64,000 nt of DNA from an uncultured Coriobacteriaceae bacterium (GTDB taxonomy: Bacteria; Actinomycetota; Coriobacteriia; Coriobacteriales; Atopobiaceae). Below, one piece after another: positions 50,759 to 59,083 of this stretch. Numbering within the stretch: position 1 is the first letter of the stretch; each line of letters opens with the position of its first letter. The DNA lies in contig CADAAU010000001.1 in the NCBI GenBank assembly GCA_902786015.1, forward strand, positions 186,001 to 250,000, read 5' to 3'. Under the pieces are notes generated by a model. It was not told the DNA's origin. It worked only from the letters and a program-made list of their open reading frames with translations, and did no database searches. A program made the translations under genes and the position numbers.

Positions 50759-51199
50759 CTATTTTTCCTCGAGGTCGACGATTGCCAGCGTCTTGCCGAG
50801 GGGAGCAAGCAATTTGAGAAGGGTGTTGATTTGTGGTGAGATCTCGCATCCTTCGATGCGACTGATGACCGACTGGCGGATGCCGGCGGCGTCGCCAAGA
50901 CGGGTCTGAGAGAACGAAGCGTCACGACGGATGCTCGACAGGCTCTTGAGGAGACGAGCCTTTTCGTCGTGGACCATGTCGATGCTCTCGCCCAATTCAA
51001 ATAGGTCACTTGCGCTGATCTTTCGACCGTTCTTCCATTCGATTCCCGAGCAGTCAGGACTTATTTCAAATGCCACCAAGTCGCCCTCTTCGTCTATGCC
51101 AAGTTGCTGCATAGTGTAAACTCGCGAGGATCCTCCCTCAAACCATGCGACTAGCTTGTTGGTAGCCACCGAAACTGCGGCGATTACCCGAACGCTCAT
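50759..51199 (-). CDS. XRE-family regulator with N-terminal DUF2442-like region
   Basis: A 146-residue protein. The first 55 residues resemble the DUF2442-type module that often precedes a helix-turn-helix. The C-terminal 70 residues are an XRE-type DNA-binding domain (FSQTRLGDAAGIRQSVISRIE). It is convergent with gatB, and no toxin gene is adjacent, so it is not an obvious toxin-antitoxin pair. A TATAAT box is seen at 51244-51249 on its strand. Confidence 0.75.
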   Translation of the reverse strand: MSVRVIAAVSVATNKLVAWFEGGSSRVYTMQQLGIDEEGDLVAFEISPDCSGIEWKNGRKISASDLFELGESIDMVHDEKARLLKSLSSIRRDASFSQTRLGDAAGIRQSVISRIEGCEISPQINTLLKLLAPLGKTLAIVDLEEK

Positions 51200-51563
51200 C
51201 TCTACCCCAATCTTGACTTAAGTGCATATCGACGCATTAACGAATTATAGAGTGATTGCCATTTTAATGCATGTGCAATTGCACAGTCTTTGTAAACAAA
51301 AGAAGAGCGTATTCATCATAATTTAGTCAAATGGCGAGGTAAAAGCAGGTGTTGTTCAAGAAATATGAGCCATATACTATTAATAATTATGTACAGTATA
51401 AGAACATAATAGGTATATTATTGAGCGAATGTTTCGCATTGGAAATGTAGAGCACACATAAGCTACATATGAACGTGTGCTCCTTTATAATTTTGTGGTA
51501 TCCAAGCTGTTTCTTACTGTTATGATTTGCATGTGCTCGACTGGTAAGAGAAGAGGAGTAATG
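51200..51563. other. A/T-rich divergent promoter region
   Basis: About 360 bp, clearly richer in A/T than the surroundings, between the divergent XRE and dapA genes. It holds a -10 TATAAT for the XRE gene (51244-51249, minus strand) and a 12-bp perfect palindrome gtgcaattgcac (51273-51284). No lysine riboswitch consensus or T-box was recognised ahead of dapA. Short frames here have no ribosome-binding sites. Confidence 0.5.
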
Positions 51564-52460
51564 ATGGCAACAGACGTTCGTAGTCTCACCGGATCGATTG
51601 TGGCTCTGGTCACCCCATTCAAGGATAATGGTGATGTCGATTTCGCAGCACTCGACAGACTGGTGGACTTTCACCTCGAGAACGAGACCGATGGCATTCT
51701 TATGCTAGGCACTACCGGAGAGTCGTGTACGATGACCGACGCAGAAGACGTCGCCGTTGCACAGCATGTTGTAAATCGTGTAAACGGGGCGATTCCCATC
51801 ATCGGAGGAGCGGGATCGAACGCCACACACGAGAGTTTGACCAAAGCAAAGGGACTCCAGATGGTCGGATGTGATGCCTTGCTGCTCATCACTCCTTACT
51901 ACAACAAATCTAATGAAGAAGGCATCTACCATCACTTTGCAACCGTGTTGGATCAGGTCGAGATTCCAGCTATCGTGTACAACATTCCCGGCCGTACCGG
52001 CTGCTCCATCAGCGAGCGTAACGTCACGCGCCTTGCAGAACATCCCAACGTCATGGGTATCAAGGAGGCGAGTGGGTCGATAGGATATGCTACGAGCGTT
52101 GCGCGGCACATATCTCCTGAGTTCCGCATGTACTCGGGCAACGATGACATGATAGTACCCATCCTCTCGCTAGGTGGTTCAGGGGTCATTAGTGTATGGG
52201 CAAACGTGCAGCCAAAACTCTGTCATGACCTCGTTGCATCCTACCTGAACGGAGACTGCGCGACTGCTCTCGATATACAGCTTGCTGGCTTGGATTTGGT
52301 TCATGCGCTGTTCTGCGAGGTCAATCCCATTCCGGTAAAGGCCGCGCTTGCCATGATGGGCTTAATTGAAGAGAGCTATCGCATGCCACTCTATCCCATG
52401 TCCGCCGACGCACGCGCTCGTTTGGAGAAAGCCATGAAGGGGGCTGGTCTCATTGACTAA
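51564..52460 (+). CDS. dapA: 4-hydroxy-tetrahydrodipicolinate synthase
   Basis: A 298-residue class I aldolase of lysine and diaminopimelate synthesis, condensing pyruvate with aspartate semialdehyde. Seen are the N-terminal TGSIVALVTPF, the Tyr region VYNIPGRTGC and the Schiff-base lysine in GIKEASGS. ATG 51564 has aggag 5 nt upstream; ATG 51561 is only 2 nt from it. The stop overlaps the dapB start by 8 bp. The peptidoglycan of this organism should therefore draw diaminopimelate or lysine from this pathway. Confidence 0.95.
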   Translation: MATDVRSLTGSIVALVTPFKDNGDVDFAALDRLVDFHLENETDGILMLGTTGESCTMTDAEDVAVAQHVVNRVNGAIPIIGGAGSNATHESLTKAKGLQMVGCDALLLITPYYNKSNEEGIYHHFATVLDQVEIPAIVYNIPGRTGCSISERNVTRLAEHPNVMGIKEASGSIGYATSVARHISPEFRMYSGNDDMIVPILSLGGSGVISVWANVQPKLCHDLVASYLNGDCATALDIQLAGLDLVHALFCEVNPIPVKAALAMMGLIEESYRMPLYPMSADARARLEKAMKGAGLID

Positions 52461-53172
52461 GGTCATGGTGGTAGGGGCCAAGGGCCGTATGGGAAGTCTC
52501 ATTTGCTCCTCGGTTGAGGCGGAGCCCAATATGGAGCTGGCCGGCCAATACGACATAGACAATATCTCGGAGCTCGACGAGGAGGCGCCCGCCGCTGACT
52601 TGGTCATCGACTTTTCGAGCCCCGTATCACTTTCCCATGTTGCGGCCTACGTTAGAAGGACCGGGGCGGCTTTGGTGGCGGGTGCGACAGGAATGTCTAA
52701 GGAAGATTTAGCGTGTCTGGAGAACTTGGGATCCGTGAGCCGGGTTGTGTGGTCCTCTAACTATTCCTTGGGTGTTGCTGTCCTGCGCCGTATGGCCGCA
52801 GAAGCTGCTCGAGCTCTTGAGGACTGGGACATCGAGATTGTTGAGACCCATCACAACCAGAAGGCTGACGCTCCCTCGGGTACGGCAAAGGCGCTCATTG
52901 ATTCAGTCGATCCCTCGGCTGAACTCGATGTCGTGTACGGGCGCGAGGGAATAGTGGGCGCGCGGTCCAAGCACGAGATTGGCGTGCATGCGTTACGTGG
53001 AGGAACGGTGGCGGGTACCCATGAGGTGCATTTCTTTGGGAATGACGAGGAGGTAACGCTGACTCATCGTGCTACGAGTCGGCAAATCTTCGTTGCGGGT
53101 GCCATAGCGTGTGCAAAAAAGCTGCTTGAGGCAGAGAAAGGCTACTATTCATTCGATAGCCTCATGTTCTAA
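52453..53172 (+). CDS. dapB: 4-hydroxy-tetrahydrodipicolinate reductase
   Basis: A 239-residue NAD(P)H-dependent reductase, the step after DapA. The dinucleotide loop is VVGAKGRMG, and the substrate-site motif is HHNQKADAPSGTA. It starts with TTG 52453 inside the end of dapA; the next ATG (52465) would lose the first strand. Length is a little short for the family (about 250-270) but complete in motifs. Confidence 0.95.
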   Translation: MTKVMVVGAKGRMGSLICSSVEAEPNMELAGQYDIDNISELDEEAPAADLVIDFSSPVSLSHVAAYVRRTGAALVAGATGMSKEDLACLENLGSVSRVVWSSNYSLGVAVLRRMAAEAARALEDWDIEIVETHHNQKADAPSGTAKALIDSVDPSAELDVVYGREGIVGARSKHEIGVHALRGGTVAGTHEVHFFGNDEEVTLTHRATSRQIFVAGAIACAKKLLEAEKGYYSFDSLMF

Positions 53173-53179
53173 AGAAGCT

Positions 53180-53210
53180 GCGAGGCAGCCTTCGAAGAAA
53201 GCTGCCTCGC
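53180..53210 (+). terminator. Hairpin after dapB
   Basis: gcgaggcagc (53180-53189) pairs with gctgcctcgc (53201-53210) over 10 bp, just after the dapB stop. Only a short, mixed T/G stretch follows, so efficiency is uncertain. Confidence 0.5.
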
Positions 53211-53305
53211 TTGCGAACGAATTATCAAAGGAAACTTTGTCCCTTGCCATAGCCGTTACACTTGACTTATCCTGTCATCTATATACCTGTTCTAAGTGAG
53301 GGGAA

Positions 53306-53902
53306 ATGGCTAAATCCTTTAGGCGCATGGCACCGTTGTGGATTACGTACGTGCTCTTCTTTTGTCTTGCAGCTACCGGTCCACTCCTCTCTTACTATGG
53401 CGAGATTGCCGGCATAGAGCGAGGACAATGGGTGTTCCTTTTCCTTATGCCCTTTGCCATCGGATGTATGCCGTACGGCTTTATTATGGGCGAGGTTGTT
53501 CAGCATGCCACACGTGCATCGGGGCGCACGTCTTGGCGTCTGGGGTTCTTCCACTTTATTGTGGTCTATGCGATATTCCTTACGGGTGTTTTTGATTTGC
53601 TTTCTAACGTTCACGACGTACTGTATTACGCCGTGTGGCTTGGGCCATCGTTCGTGTCTGGGCTGCTCTTTGTCTTTGGCATGTTCATCATGCGCGTCGA
53701 GCAAGCCCATTCGGACGCACGCTACGGCGTAGAGGTGAGTAGGAACGACCCGTGGGCGGCATTCTTTGACCTGGAGTGGGAAAGCGATGCTCCTCGTAAG
53801 GTTGCCGCACGTGCCGATCTTCCCGACGAGGGACGCAAGAGTCGTCGGGGGTTGTTCAGAAGGCGTCGCAGGAATGTGTCTGATGAGGTGGAGAACGCGT
53901 AA
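53306..53902 (+). CDS. Four-helix membrane protein of unknown function
   Basis: A 198-residue protein with four predicted membrane helices (LWITYVLFFCLAATGPLL, WVFLFLMPFAIGCMPYG, FFHFIVVYAIFLTGVF, WLGPSFVSGLLFVFGMF). A cytosolic, strongly basic C-terminus follows (RKSRRGLFRRRRRN). No catalytic motif is seen. ATG 53306 has gaggggaaa upstream. It stands alone between the dapAB operon and the alcohol dehydrogenase gene; the basic tail could contact lipid head groups or a protein partner. Confidence 0.65.
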   Translation: MAKSFRRMAPLWITYVLFFCLAATGPLLSYYGEIAGIERGQWVFLFLMPFAIGCMPYGFIMGEVVQHATRASGRTSWRLGFFHFIVVYAIFLTGVFDLLSNVHDVLYYAVWLGPSFVSGLLFVFGMFIMRVEQAHSDARYGVEVSRNDPWAAFFDLEWESDAPRKVAARADLPDEGRKSRRGLFRRRRRNVSDEVENA

Positions 53903-53913
53903 GCGTTTGGTAT

Positions 53914-53946
53914 TTGACACTTTTATTGTCCGAAAACACCTATAAT
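53914..53946 (+). promoter_or_regulatory. Putative promoter of the alcohol dehydrogenase gene
   Basis: TTGACA (53914-53919) and TATAAT (53941-53946) match both consensus hexamers but are 21 bp apart, longer than a standard promoter. Either an activator bends the spacer, or one hexamer is fortuitous. The ATG is 42 bp downstream of the -10. Confidence 0.4.
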
Positions 53947-53987
53947 TGCCTGAGCATTGTACGGACTGTGACCCGGGAGGTCTAAGT

Positions 53988-55148
53988 ATGGCTCAGCGTT
54001 TTGTGCTCAACAACATTTCATATCATGGCAGTGGCGCCATTGCCGAGGTGCCGGGCGAGATTAGCCGTCGTGGCTACAAAAAGGCGTTTGTTGCCTCCGA
54101 CCCCGACTTGGTGAAGTTTGGCGTGACTTCTAAGGTCACGGACCTTTTGGATGAGGCTGGCATTGCGTGGGAGTTGTTCTCCGACATCAAAGCCAATCCC
54201 ACCATCAAGAACGTCCAGGACGGCGTAGCTGCCTTCAAGGCTTCTGGCGCAGACTGCATCGTGGCCGTGGGTGGCGGAAGCGCCATGGATACCGCCAAGG
54301 GCATTGGCATCATTGCCGAGAATCCCGAGTTTGCTGACGTGGTGAGCCTGGAGGGCGTTGCCGACACAAAGAATCACGCCACGTTTACCATCGCCGTTGC
54401 CACTACCGCTGGCACCGCGGCTGAGGTCACCATCAACTACGTCGTGACCGATCCCGAGAAGGAGCGCAAGTTCGTGTGCGTCGACGTCAACGACATTCCC
54501 GATGTCGCCGTCGTCGATCCCGACATGATGGCCTCCATGCCTGCCGGCCTGACTGCCGCTACTGGTATGGACGCGCTGACGCACGCCATCGAGGGCTACA
54601 CCACCCGTGGCGCGTGGCAGCTCTCCGACATGTTCCATCTTGAGGCCATCCGCACCATCGCCGCCAATCTGCGTGACTCCTATGCGGAGGCCAAGAGCGG
54701 CGTGCCAGGAAGTGGTCGAGAGGGCATGGCTCTTGGCCAGTACATCGCGGGCATGGGCTTCTCGAACGTGGGCCTGGGCATCGATCACGCCATGGCACAC
54801 ACTCTTTCCGCTCACTACGATACCCCGCACGGCGTTGCCTGCGCCATGTTGCTCCCGATTGCCATGGAGTACAACAAGCCTGTTGTGACCGAACGTCTGG
54901 CAGACGTGGCCGTGGCCATGGGCGTTGACACGGCGGGCATGAGCACCGACGAGGCTGCTGACGCAGCCATTGCCGCCGTGCGTCAGCTCTCGGCTGACGT
55001 GAACATTCCCAAGACCTGCGATGGTCTGGTGGAAGCAGACCTCGATCAGCTTGCGAGCGACGCGCTTGCCGACGCCTGCTATCCCGGCAATCCGCGTGAG
55101 GCGGATCACGAGACCGTGAAGGCGCTCTTCCGCAAAATCATGGCATAG
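53988..55148 (+). CDS. fucO: Iron-containing alcohol dehydrogenase, lactaldehyde-reductase type
   Basis: A 386-residue group III iron-dependent dehydrogenase. The NAD-binding loop is VGGGSAMDTAKG, and metal ligands fall in the D-x3-H-x14+H-x-H pattern (HAIEGYTTRG, GIDHAMAHTLSAHYDTPHG). The whole sequence is most like FucO lactaldehyde reductase, which reduces L-lactaldehyde to 1,2-propanediol; other group III dehydrogenases are hard to exclude. I start at ATG 53988 (MAQRFV), preceded by gggagg; an earlier in-frame ATG lacks a site. Confidence 0.88.
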   Translation: MAQRFVLNNISYHGSGAIAEVPGEISRRGYKKAFVASDPDLVKFGVTSKVTDLLDEAGIAWELFSDIKANPTIKNVQDGVAAFKASGADCIVAVGGGSAMDTAKGIGIIAENPEFADVVSLEGVADTKNHATFTIAVATTAGTAAEVTINYVVTDPEKERKFVCVDVNDIPDVAVVDPDMMASMPAGLTAATGMDALTHAIEGYTTRGAWQLSDMFHLEAIRTIAANLRDSYAEAKSGVPGSGREGMALGQYIAGMGFSNVGLGIDHAMAHTLSAHYDTPHGVACAMLLPIAMEYNKPVVTERLADVAVAMGVDTAGMSTDEAADAAIAAVRQLSADVNIPKTCDGLVEADLDQLASDALADACYPGNPREADHETVKALFRKIMA

Positions 55149-55170
55149 CCGTCACTCAGTCAGTAAAAAA

Positions 55171-55226
55171 GGCCGTCCCCCTGCTTTTGGAGCTTTGCAA
55201 GTTGCTCCAAAAGCAGGGGGACGGCC
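55171..55226. terminator. Strong bidirectional terminator hairpin
   Basis: Perfect 23-bp stem: 55171-55193 (ggccgtccccctgcttttgg and so on) with 55204-55226, around a 10-nt loop. An A-run precedes it (55165-55170), i.e. a T-run on the minus strand. It sits between the fucO gene and the convergent holin-like gene and is unusually long for a terminator. Confidence 0.85.
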
Positions 55227-55256
55227 CCTTCTGTGGTTTAGGTCTTTGCAGTGACG

Positions 55257-55625
55257 TTAGTCTTTGTCGGCGCCCACGATGCCACCGACGATGCTCGAGA
55301 CGATGGAGATGACGATGGCGCCAAAGAATGCAGAGCCGAAGTCTGCAATCTGGACGCCGTTGCCAAAGACGTTGACCGAGAGCCAACTGGCGATGAGCAG
55401 CGCGACGCCGTTTATGACAAGGTGGAAGATGCCGAGCGTAATGATGGAAAGCGGTAGCGAGAGCACGTGCATGATCGGGCGAATGCTCGCGTTGATGAGT
55501 GCGATGGCCAACGAAAAGACTACGATGCTCGTAAGCTGGTCGCCAACGGGTTGGAGTCCGGGTATGAGCCAGACGGCTACCGCTGCCGCAATCGCACTCG
55601 TGAGCCAAGAGATCAAGAATGCCAT
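55257..55625 (-). CDS. YvlD/phage-holin-superfamily-IV membrane protein
   Basis: A 122-residue protein of four membrane helices (LISWLTSAIAAAVAVWLIPG, LTSIVVFSLAIALINASI, LPLSIITLGIFHLVINGVAL, FGSAFFGAIVISIVSSIVGG). It matches PF04020-type proteins, often called holin superfamily IV although they are chromosomal. Function is unknown; envelope-stress association is known in bacilli. The start MAFLISWL at 55625 has ggagga upstream. Confidence 0.8.
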   Translation of the reverse strand: MAFLISWLTSAIAAAVAVWLIPGLQPVGDQLTSIVVFSLAIALINASIRPIMHVLSLPLSIITLGIFHLVINGVALLIASWLSVNVFGNGVQIADFGSAFFGAIVISIVSSIVGGIVGADKD

Positions 55626-55867
55626 GGATGCTCCTCCTTGGGATTTGAAACGAACAAAGCGTATGCCATGGTACACTCGGCTTTTGCGATGCGCTACCAA
55701 ATCGTGCGAGTGAGGAGGAACGATGACGTTGGGGGTTCACTCCCGTTTGCGGGCAGTCTGATCGGGCAGTCATCGTCTGGCCGCACAGTCCATTACGAGG
55801 GTAATGCTTTTTTGTCCCAGCCTCTTGCTATGATATCGCGCGTAAGAAACGACGGAAGGGGGTTGCC

Positions 55868-58800
55868 ATGGCGCTTGTCGTCATTGCTTCGAATGAGGAA
55901 TGCCTGATGGGGACGGACGTCGTCCGCGCCTTGCGCCGCCATGTGGAGGCGCGTGGGTCTGCGGCGCTCCTCGTACCAAGTCTCGCGCAGGTTGTGGATG
56001 CGCAACGCGCCCTTGCCACAGTGGGTGGTCTTGCCTTGGGGGTAAAGACCACTACGCTCTCGGTTTGGGCACGCGACTGCTGGGAGACATGGGGTGACGG
56101 TCGCAGCATTGCGGACGGAAGCGTGTTGACCGTCCTCGCGGCTGAGGCGATGCGATCCGCTTTGCCGGATGATCGTGGTCCTCTTGCGCTGTTGCCCGGC
56201 ACCGTAAGTGTAATAGCACGGTTGGTTGCCGACTCGTTGCCATGGCTGCCTCTGGATGAGCGTGGTCAGTTGCGTATTGACGTATGCGAGCACATCGGGC
56301 TTGCCAGTGGTGAGATGTGTCTCGTGCGTATGGCCGGCAAACTCGCACAGCTGCTCGCGCAGTTCGGTTACGTGAGCGCTTCCGAGGCTGCCGCAATCAT
56401 AGCGGCGAAGCTTGTGAGCGGGGAAGTGCCTGCACCGCATGCCGTTGCGACGGGGTTTTCGTGGGCAGCGCGTGCCGAGCGCGAACTCTTGGGAGCCTTT
56501 GCCCGCGGGGGCGAGCTCTCTTTCGTTGTGCCTGCAATGCGAACCCCCGCTTTCGAGCAGGCCTGGAAGCTTGTCGACGCACTGTGCGAGGCTCAGGAGG
56601 AGGGGTCGACGAGCACTGTGACGGGGGAGACGAATGTTCTCGCCGTTCGCGATTCTGAGCTTCAGGATCTTCTTGACGACTTGTTTGGCGATACGCGACG
56701 GGCGATAGGGCAGAGTGGCCCTGTGGAGCTACTTCTTCCTGCTGGACCCCTGGCGGAGGCGGAAATCGTGGCAAGACGGGTTTGCGAGCTCGTGGGTTCG
56801 CAAGCGGATGTTACGCTTGAGCGGGGTCCGTCCGTTGTCGTGGTGGTGCCAGACGTGCATCGTGCCTGGCGTGAGCTCGTGCCCAAGCTCGAGGAGCGTG
56901 GAGTATCCGCACGCATTCAATGGACCCAACCCCTAACGGATAGCGCGAGCGCATGCGCCTTCCTAGACTTCGCACTCGAAGTGGCGCGCTTGAGTGAGCT
57001 TGCGGCCTCGTGGCCTGAGCCGCGCCAAGGCCTCGAAGGCCCCGTACCCCAACTGGGCGATATGAGTTGGTGGTCGCCGCGCAGCCTCATAGACTTCCTC
57101 TTTGAGGACTTCTCGCATGTCGAGCCCCAGAAAGCTTGGCGCCTCGACGCCGCTTGGCGCGGGAACCGCCTGCTCACGCCCGCACGTGTCTTGGAGATGC
57201 TGCAATCGGAGCGCCTCACGTCGGCGCCGGTCGCTCGTGCTACCGCCGAGCTCCTGCGAGGGCGCATAGGTAGTGCTGCCGCAAAGCTTCTGGCGCCCTA
57301 TGCCGGCGTGCATGAGGCGCGCGATGCCGCAGCGGATGAGGCGCGTGCGGTACTTGAGGGAATGCTCGGTCTCGCGAGGACGATTCGTAGCCTAGGCGTT
57401 ACGTTCGATCCGCAGCATCCGGACGATCGCTCCCTTTCGGAGCTCGTCGCTCTGATGGGTTGGGCTGCGGAAGGACGCCAGATGGTATCGCGCATTGGCG
57501 TTGGGCCCAACAAGGAGCATCCCGAGGTTCTCATCATGGGTATGTCGCAGGCCACCCAACTTGCGCAAGCAAGCATGGAAACTGTCGTCGTTTGCGGTCT
57601 CACTTCCACAGAGCAGCCCATAGAGGGCAAGGAGGACGTGCTCCAAGCGATACTCGAGCAGTTGGGCGTGGAGCCGAAGGCGAATCCGCTGGCCGAATCT
57701 CGTGCGGAGTTCCGGGCGGCTCTGGGGGTGGCAAGGTCACGCGTCGTGATGGAGCGTGCGCTCTGTGATGTGGACGGCAAGGAGACCTATCCTTCCGTCA
57801 TGTTCGCGGAACTCATGTCTGTGTATGGGGTTTCGGCGGGGACGCCTCCTGCGCAGATGCCATTTGGCGTGGGACTTAGAAGCGAGCGGCTTCTTACGCG
57901 CAACCTCAGCGACACTGGTTTGGCGGCGGAGCGCGTTGCGAAGTGTGAGGTTGCTCCGGCAGGTCTTTTGACTGCAGCATCGCGCGAGCTCGTGTTTGTG
58001 CCCCAAGCAGGTCGAGACACCCTTCCGGACGGTCTGCCGATCCTTTCGGCGTCGCAAATAGAAACGTATCTGGAGTGTCCCTACAAATGGTTTAGCCTGC
58101 GCCGTCTTCGGCTGGGGACGGTCGATGCGGGCCATTCTGCGCCGGAGATGGGCACGTTTGCGCATCGCGTGTTGGAGGTGACGCACCGAGAGCTGCTCAT
58201 GCGCGCCTTGGAGGCAGAGAACATGGGGATACAGGAGGAGATGCTCACGGAGGAGGAGCTTCTGGCACGTGTGGAACTCGATCCAGCCCGACACATCGAG
58301 GGCTCGCGCGTGACCGAGAAAAACCTTGAAGAGGCGACTGCTGCTCTTGAGCTGGAGTTTGACCTGCACCGTGAGCACATGTACCTGGAGCGGCGTCCCC
58401 GCGCGTCCCAGCAGCTGCTCATTGCGCACGACTCGTCCGAACGAGCGCAGGAGCAGCAGCTCAAAGAGGACCTCGTCTCGACTCTTGCGTACCAGACACG
58501 TGTTCTTGAGGGGTTTGAACCCCGCTTCTTTGAGTGGAGCTTTGGTCGTCACGAACAGCTCGTCCCGTATGCGGGAGCATACATCACGGGCACGGTCGAC
58601 CGCATCGACGTCAGCCCGCATGGGACTGCCGTCATCATCGACTACAAGAACAAGCGCCCTTCGGGTTTTGCGGCCGAGTATGACGCGCTTCAGGATGGAG
58701 TGCTTGAGGGGGCGAAGCTGCCTTCGCGCGTGCAGTCGCTTATCTATGCACAGGTGGTGCGACGTGCCTTTGAAGGCCGCCTGCAGCTGGTGGGAAGCGT

Positions 58801-59083
58801 CTATTTGAGTACGAAGTCACCTCATGCCCTTGCCGGAGTCGCCGATGCCAATGTGGTCGACCTTGTGCTTGGAAACGTGAGCGACCGGAGGCTTCCCCGC
58901 GTGAGCGTTCCGCCCAACGAGGAGGGTGCGCCGGGTATGGGTGACCTGCTCGACCATACCGAGGAACTCATTGCAGAGCAAGTGCAGCAGATGCTTGCGG
59001 GCAATGTGAAAGCACGTCCGCGGGACATGCACTCCTGCGACTTCTGTCCCGTTACGCAATGCGAGAAGAGGGTGGCACAATAA
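55868..59083 (+). CDS. addB: AddB/RexB-like ATP-dependent nuclease subunit B
   Basis: A 1,071-residue AddB/RexB-type protein. It has no clear N-terminal Walker A (MALVVIASNEECLMG), as in RexB, and carries a C-terminal RecB-type PD-(D/E)xK nuclease (VIIDYKNKRPSG). The iron-sulfur cysteines of the nuclease are seen near residue 735 (LECPYKWF) and at the end (CDFCPVTQCEK). With AddA it processes double-strand breaks for recombination. The frame starts with ATG 55868, preceded by aagggggtt. Its stop overlaps addA (TAATG). Confidence 0.9.
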   Translation: MALVVIASNEECLMGTDVVRALRRHVEARGSAALLVPSLAQVVDAQRALATVGGLALGVKTTTLSVWARDCWETWGDGRSIADGSVLTVLAAEAMRSALPDDRGPLALLPGTVSVIARLVADSLPWLPLDERGQLRIDVCEHIGLASGEMCLVRMAGKLAQLLAQFGYVSASEAAAIIAAKLVSGEVPAPHAVATGFSWAARAERELLGAFARGGELSFVVPAMRTPAFEQAWKLVDALCEAQEEGSTSTVTGETNVLAVRDSELQDLLDDLFGDTRRAIGQSGPVELLLPAGPLAEAEIVARRVCELVGSQADVTLERGPSVVVVVPDVHRAWRELVPKLEERGVSARIQWTQPLTDSASACAFLDFALEVARLSELAASWPEPRQGLEGPVPQLGDMSWWSPRSLIDFLFEDFSHVEPQKAWRLDAAWRGNRLLTPARVLEMLQSERLTSAPVARATAELLRGRIGSAAAKLLAPYAGVHEARDAAADEARAVLEGMLGLARTIRSLGVTFDPQHPDDRSLSELVALMGWAAEGRQMVSRIGVGPNKEHPEVLIMGMSQATQLAQASMETVVVCGLTSTEQPIEGKEDVLQAILEQLGVEPKANPLAESRAEFRAALGVARSRVVMERALCDVDGKETYPSVMFAELMSVYGVSAGTPPAQMPFGVGLRSERLLTRNLSDTGLAAERVAKCEVAPAGLLTAASRELVFVPQAGRDTLPDGLPILSASQIETYLECPYKWFSLRRLRLGTVDAGHSAPEMGTFAHRVLEVTHRELLMRALEAENMGIQEEMLTEEELLARVELDPARHIEGSRVTEKNLEEATAALELEFDLHREHMYLERRPRASQQLLIAHDSSERAQEQQLKEDLVSTLAYQTRVLEGFEPRFFEWSFGRHEQLVPYAGAYITGTVDRIDVSPHGTAVIIDYKNKRPSGFAAEYDALQDGVLEGAKLPSRVQSLIYAQVVRRAFEGRLQLVGSVYLSTKSPHALAGVADANVVDLVLGNVSDRRLPRVSVPPNEEGAPGMGDLLDHTEELIAEQVQQMLAGNVKARPRDMHSCDFCPVTQCEKRVAQ

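Noticed and set aside
51200..51563. Lysine riboswitch or T-box ahead of dapA
   Set aside because: I find no conserved lysine-riboswitch core or T-box sequence, only A/T-rich DNA and a short palindrome.
51387..51674. 95-codon minus-strand frame before dapA
   Set aside because: It overlaps the dapA start antisense and lies mostly in A/T-rich promoter DNA; no translation signal.
54018..55109. A 363-codon open frame antisense to the alcohol dehydrogenase gene
   Set aside because: The plus-strand frame shows all group III dehydrogenase motifs. The antisense product is His/Gly-rich without any domain, as expected from shadow coding.
55257..55625. Phage holin, hence a prophage remnant
   Set aside because: PF04020-type proteins are usual chromosomal membrane proteins; there is no lysin, integrase or phage structural gene nearby.
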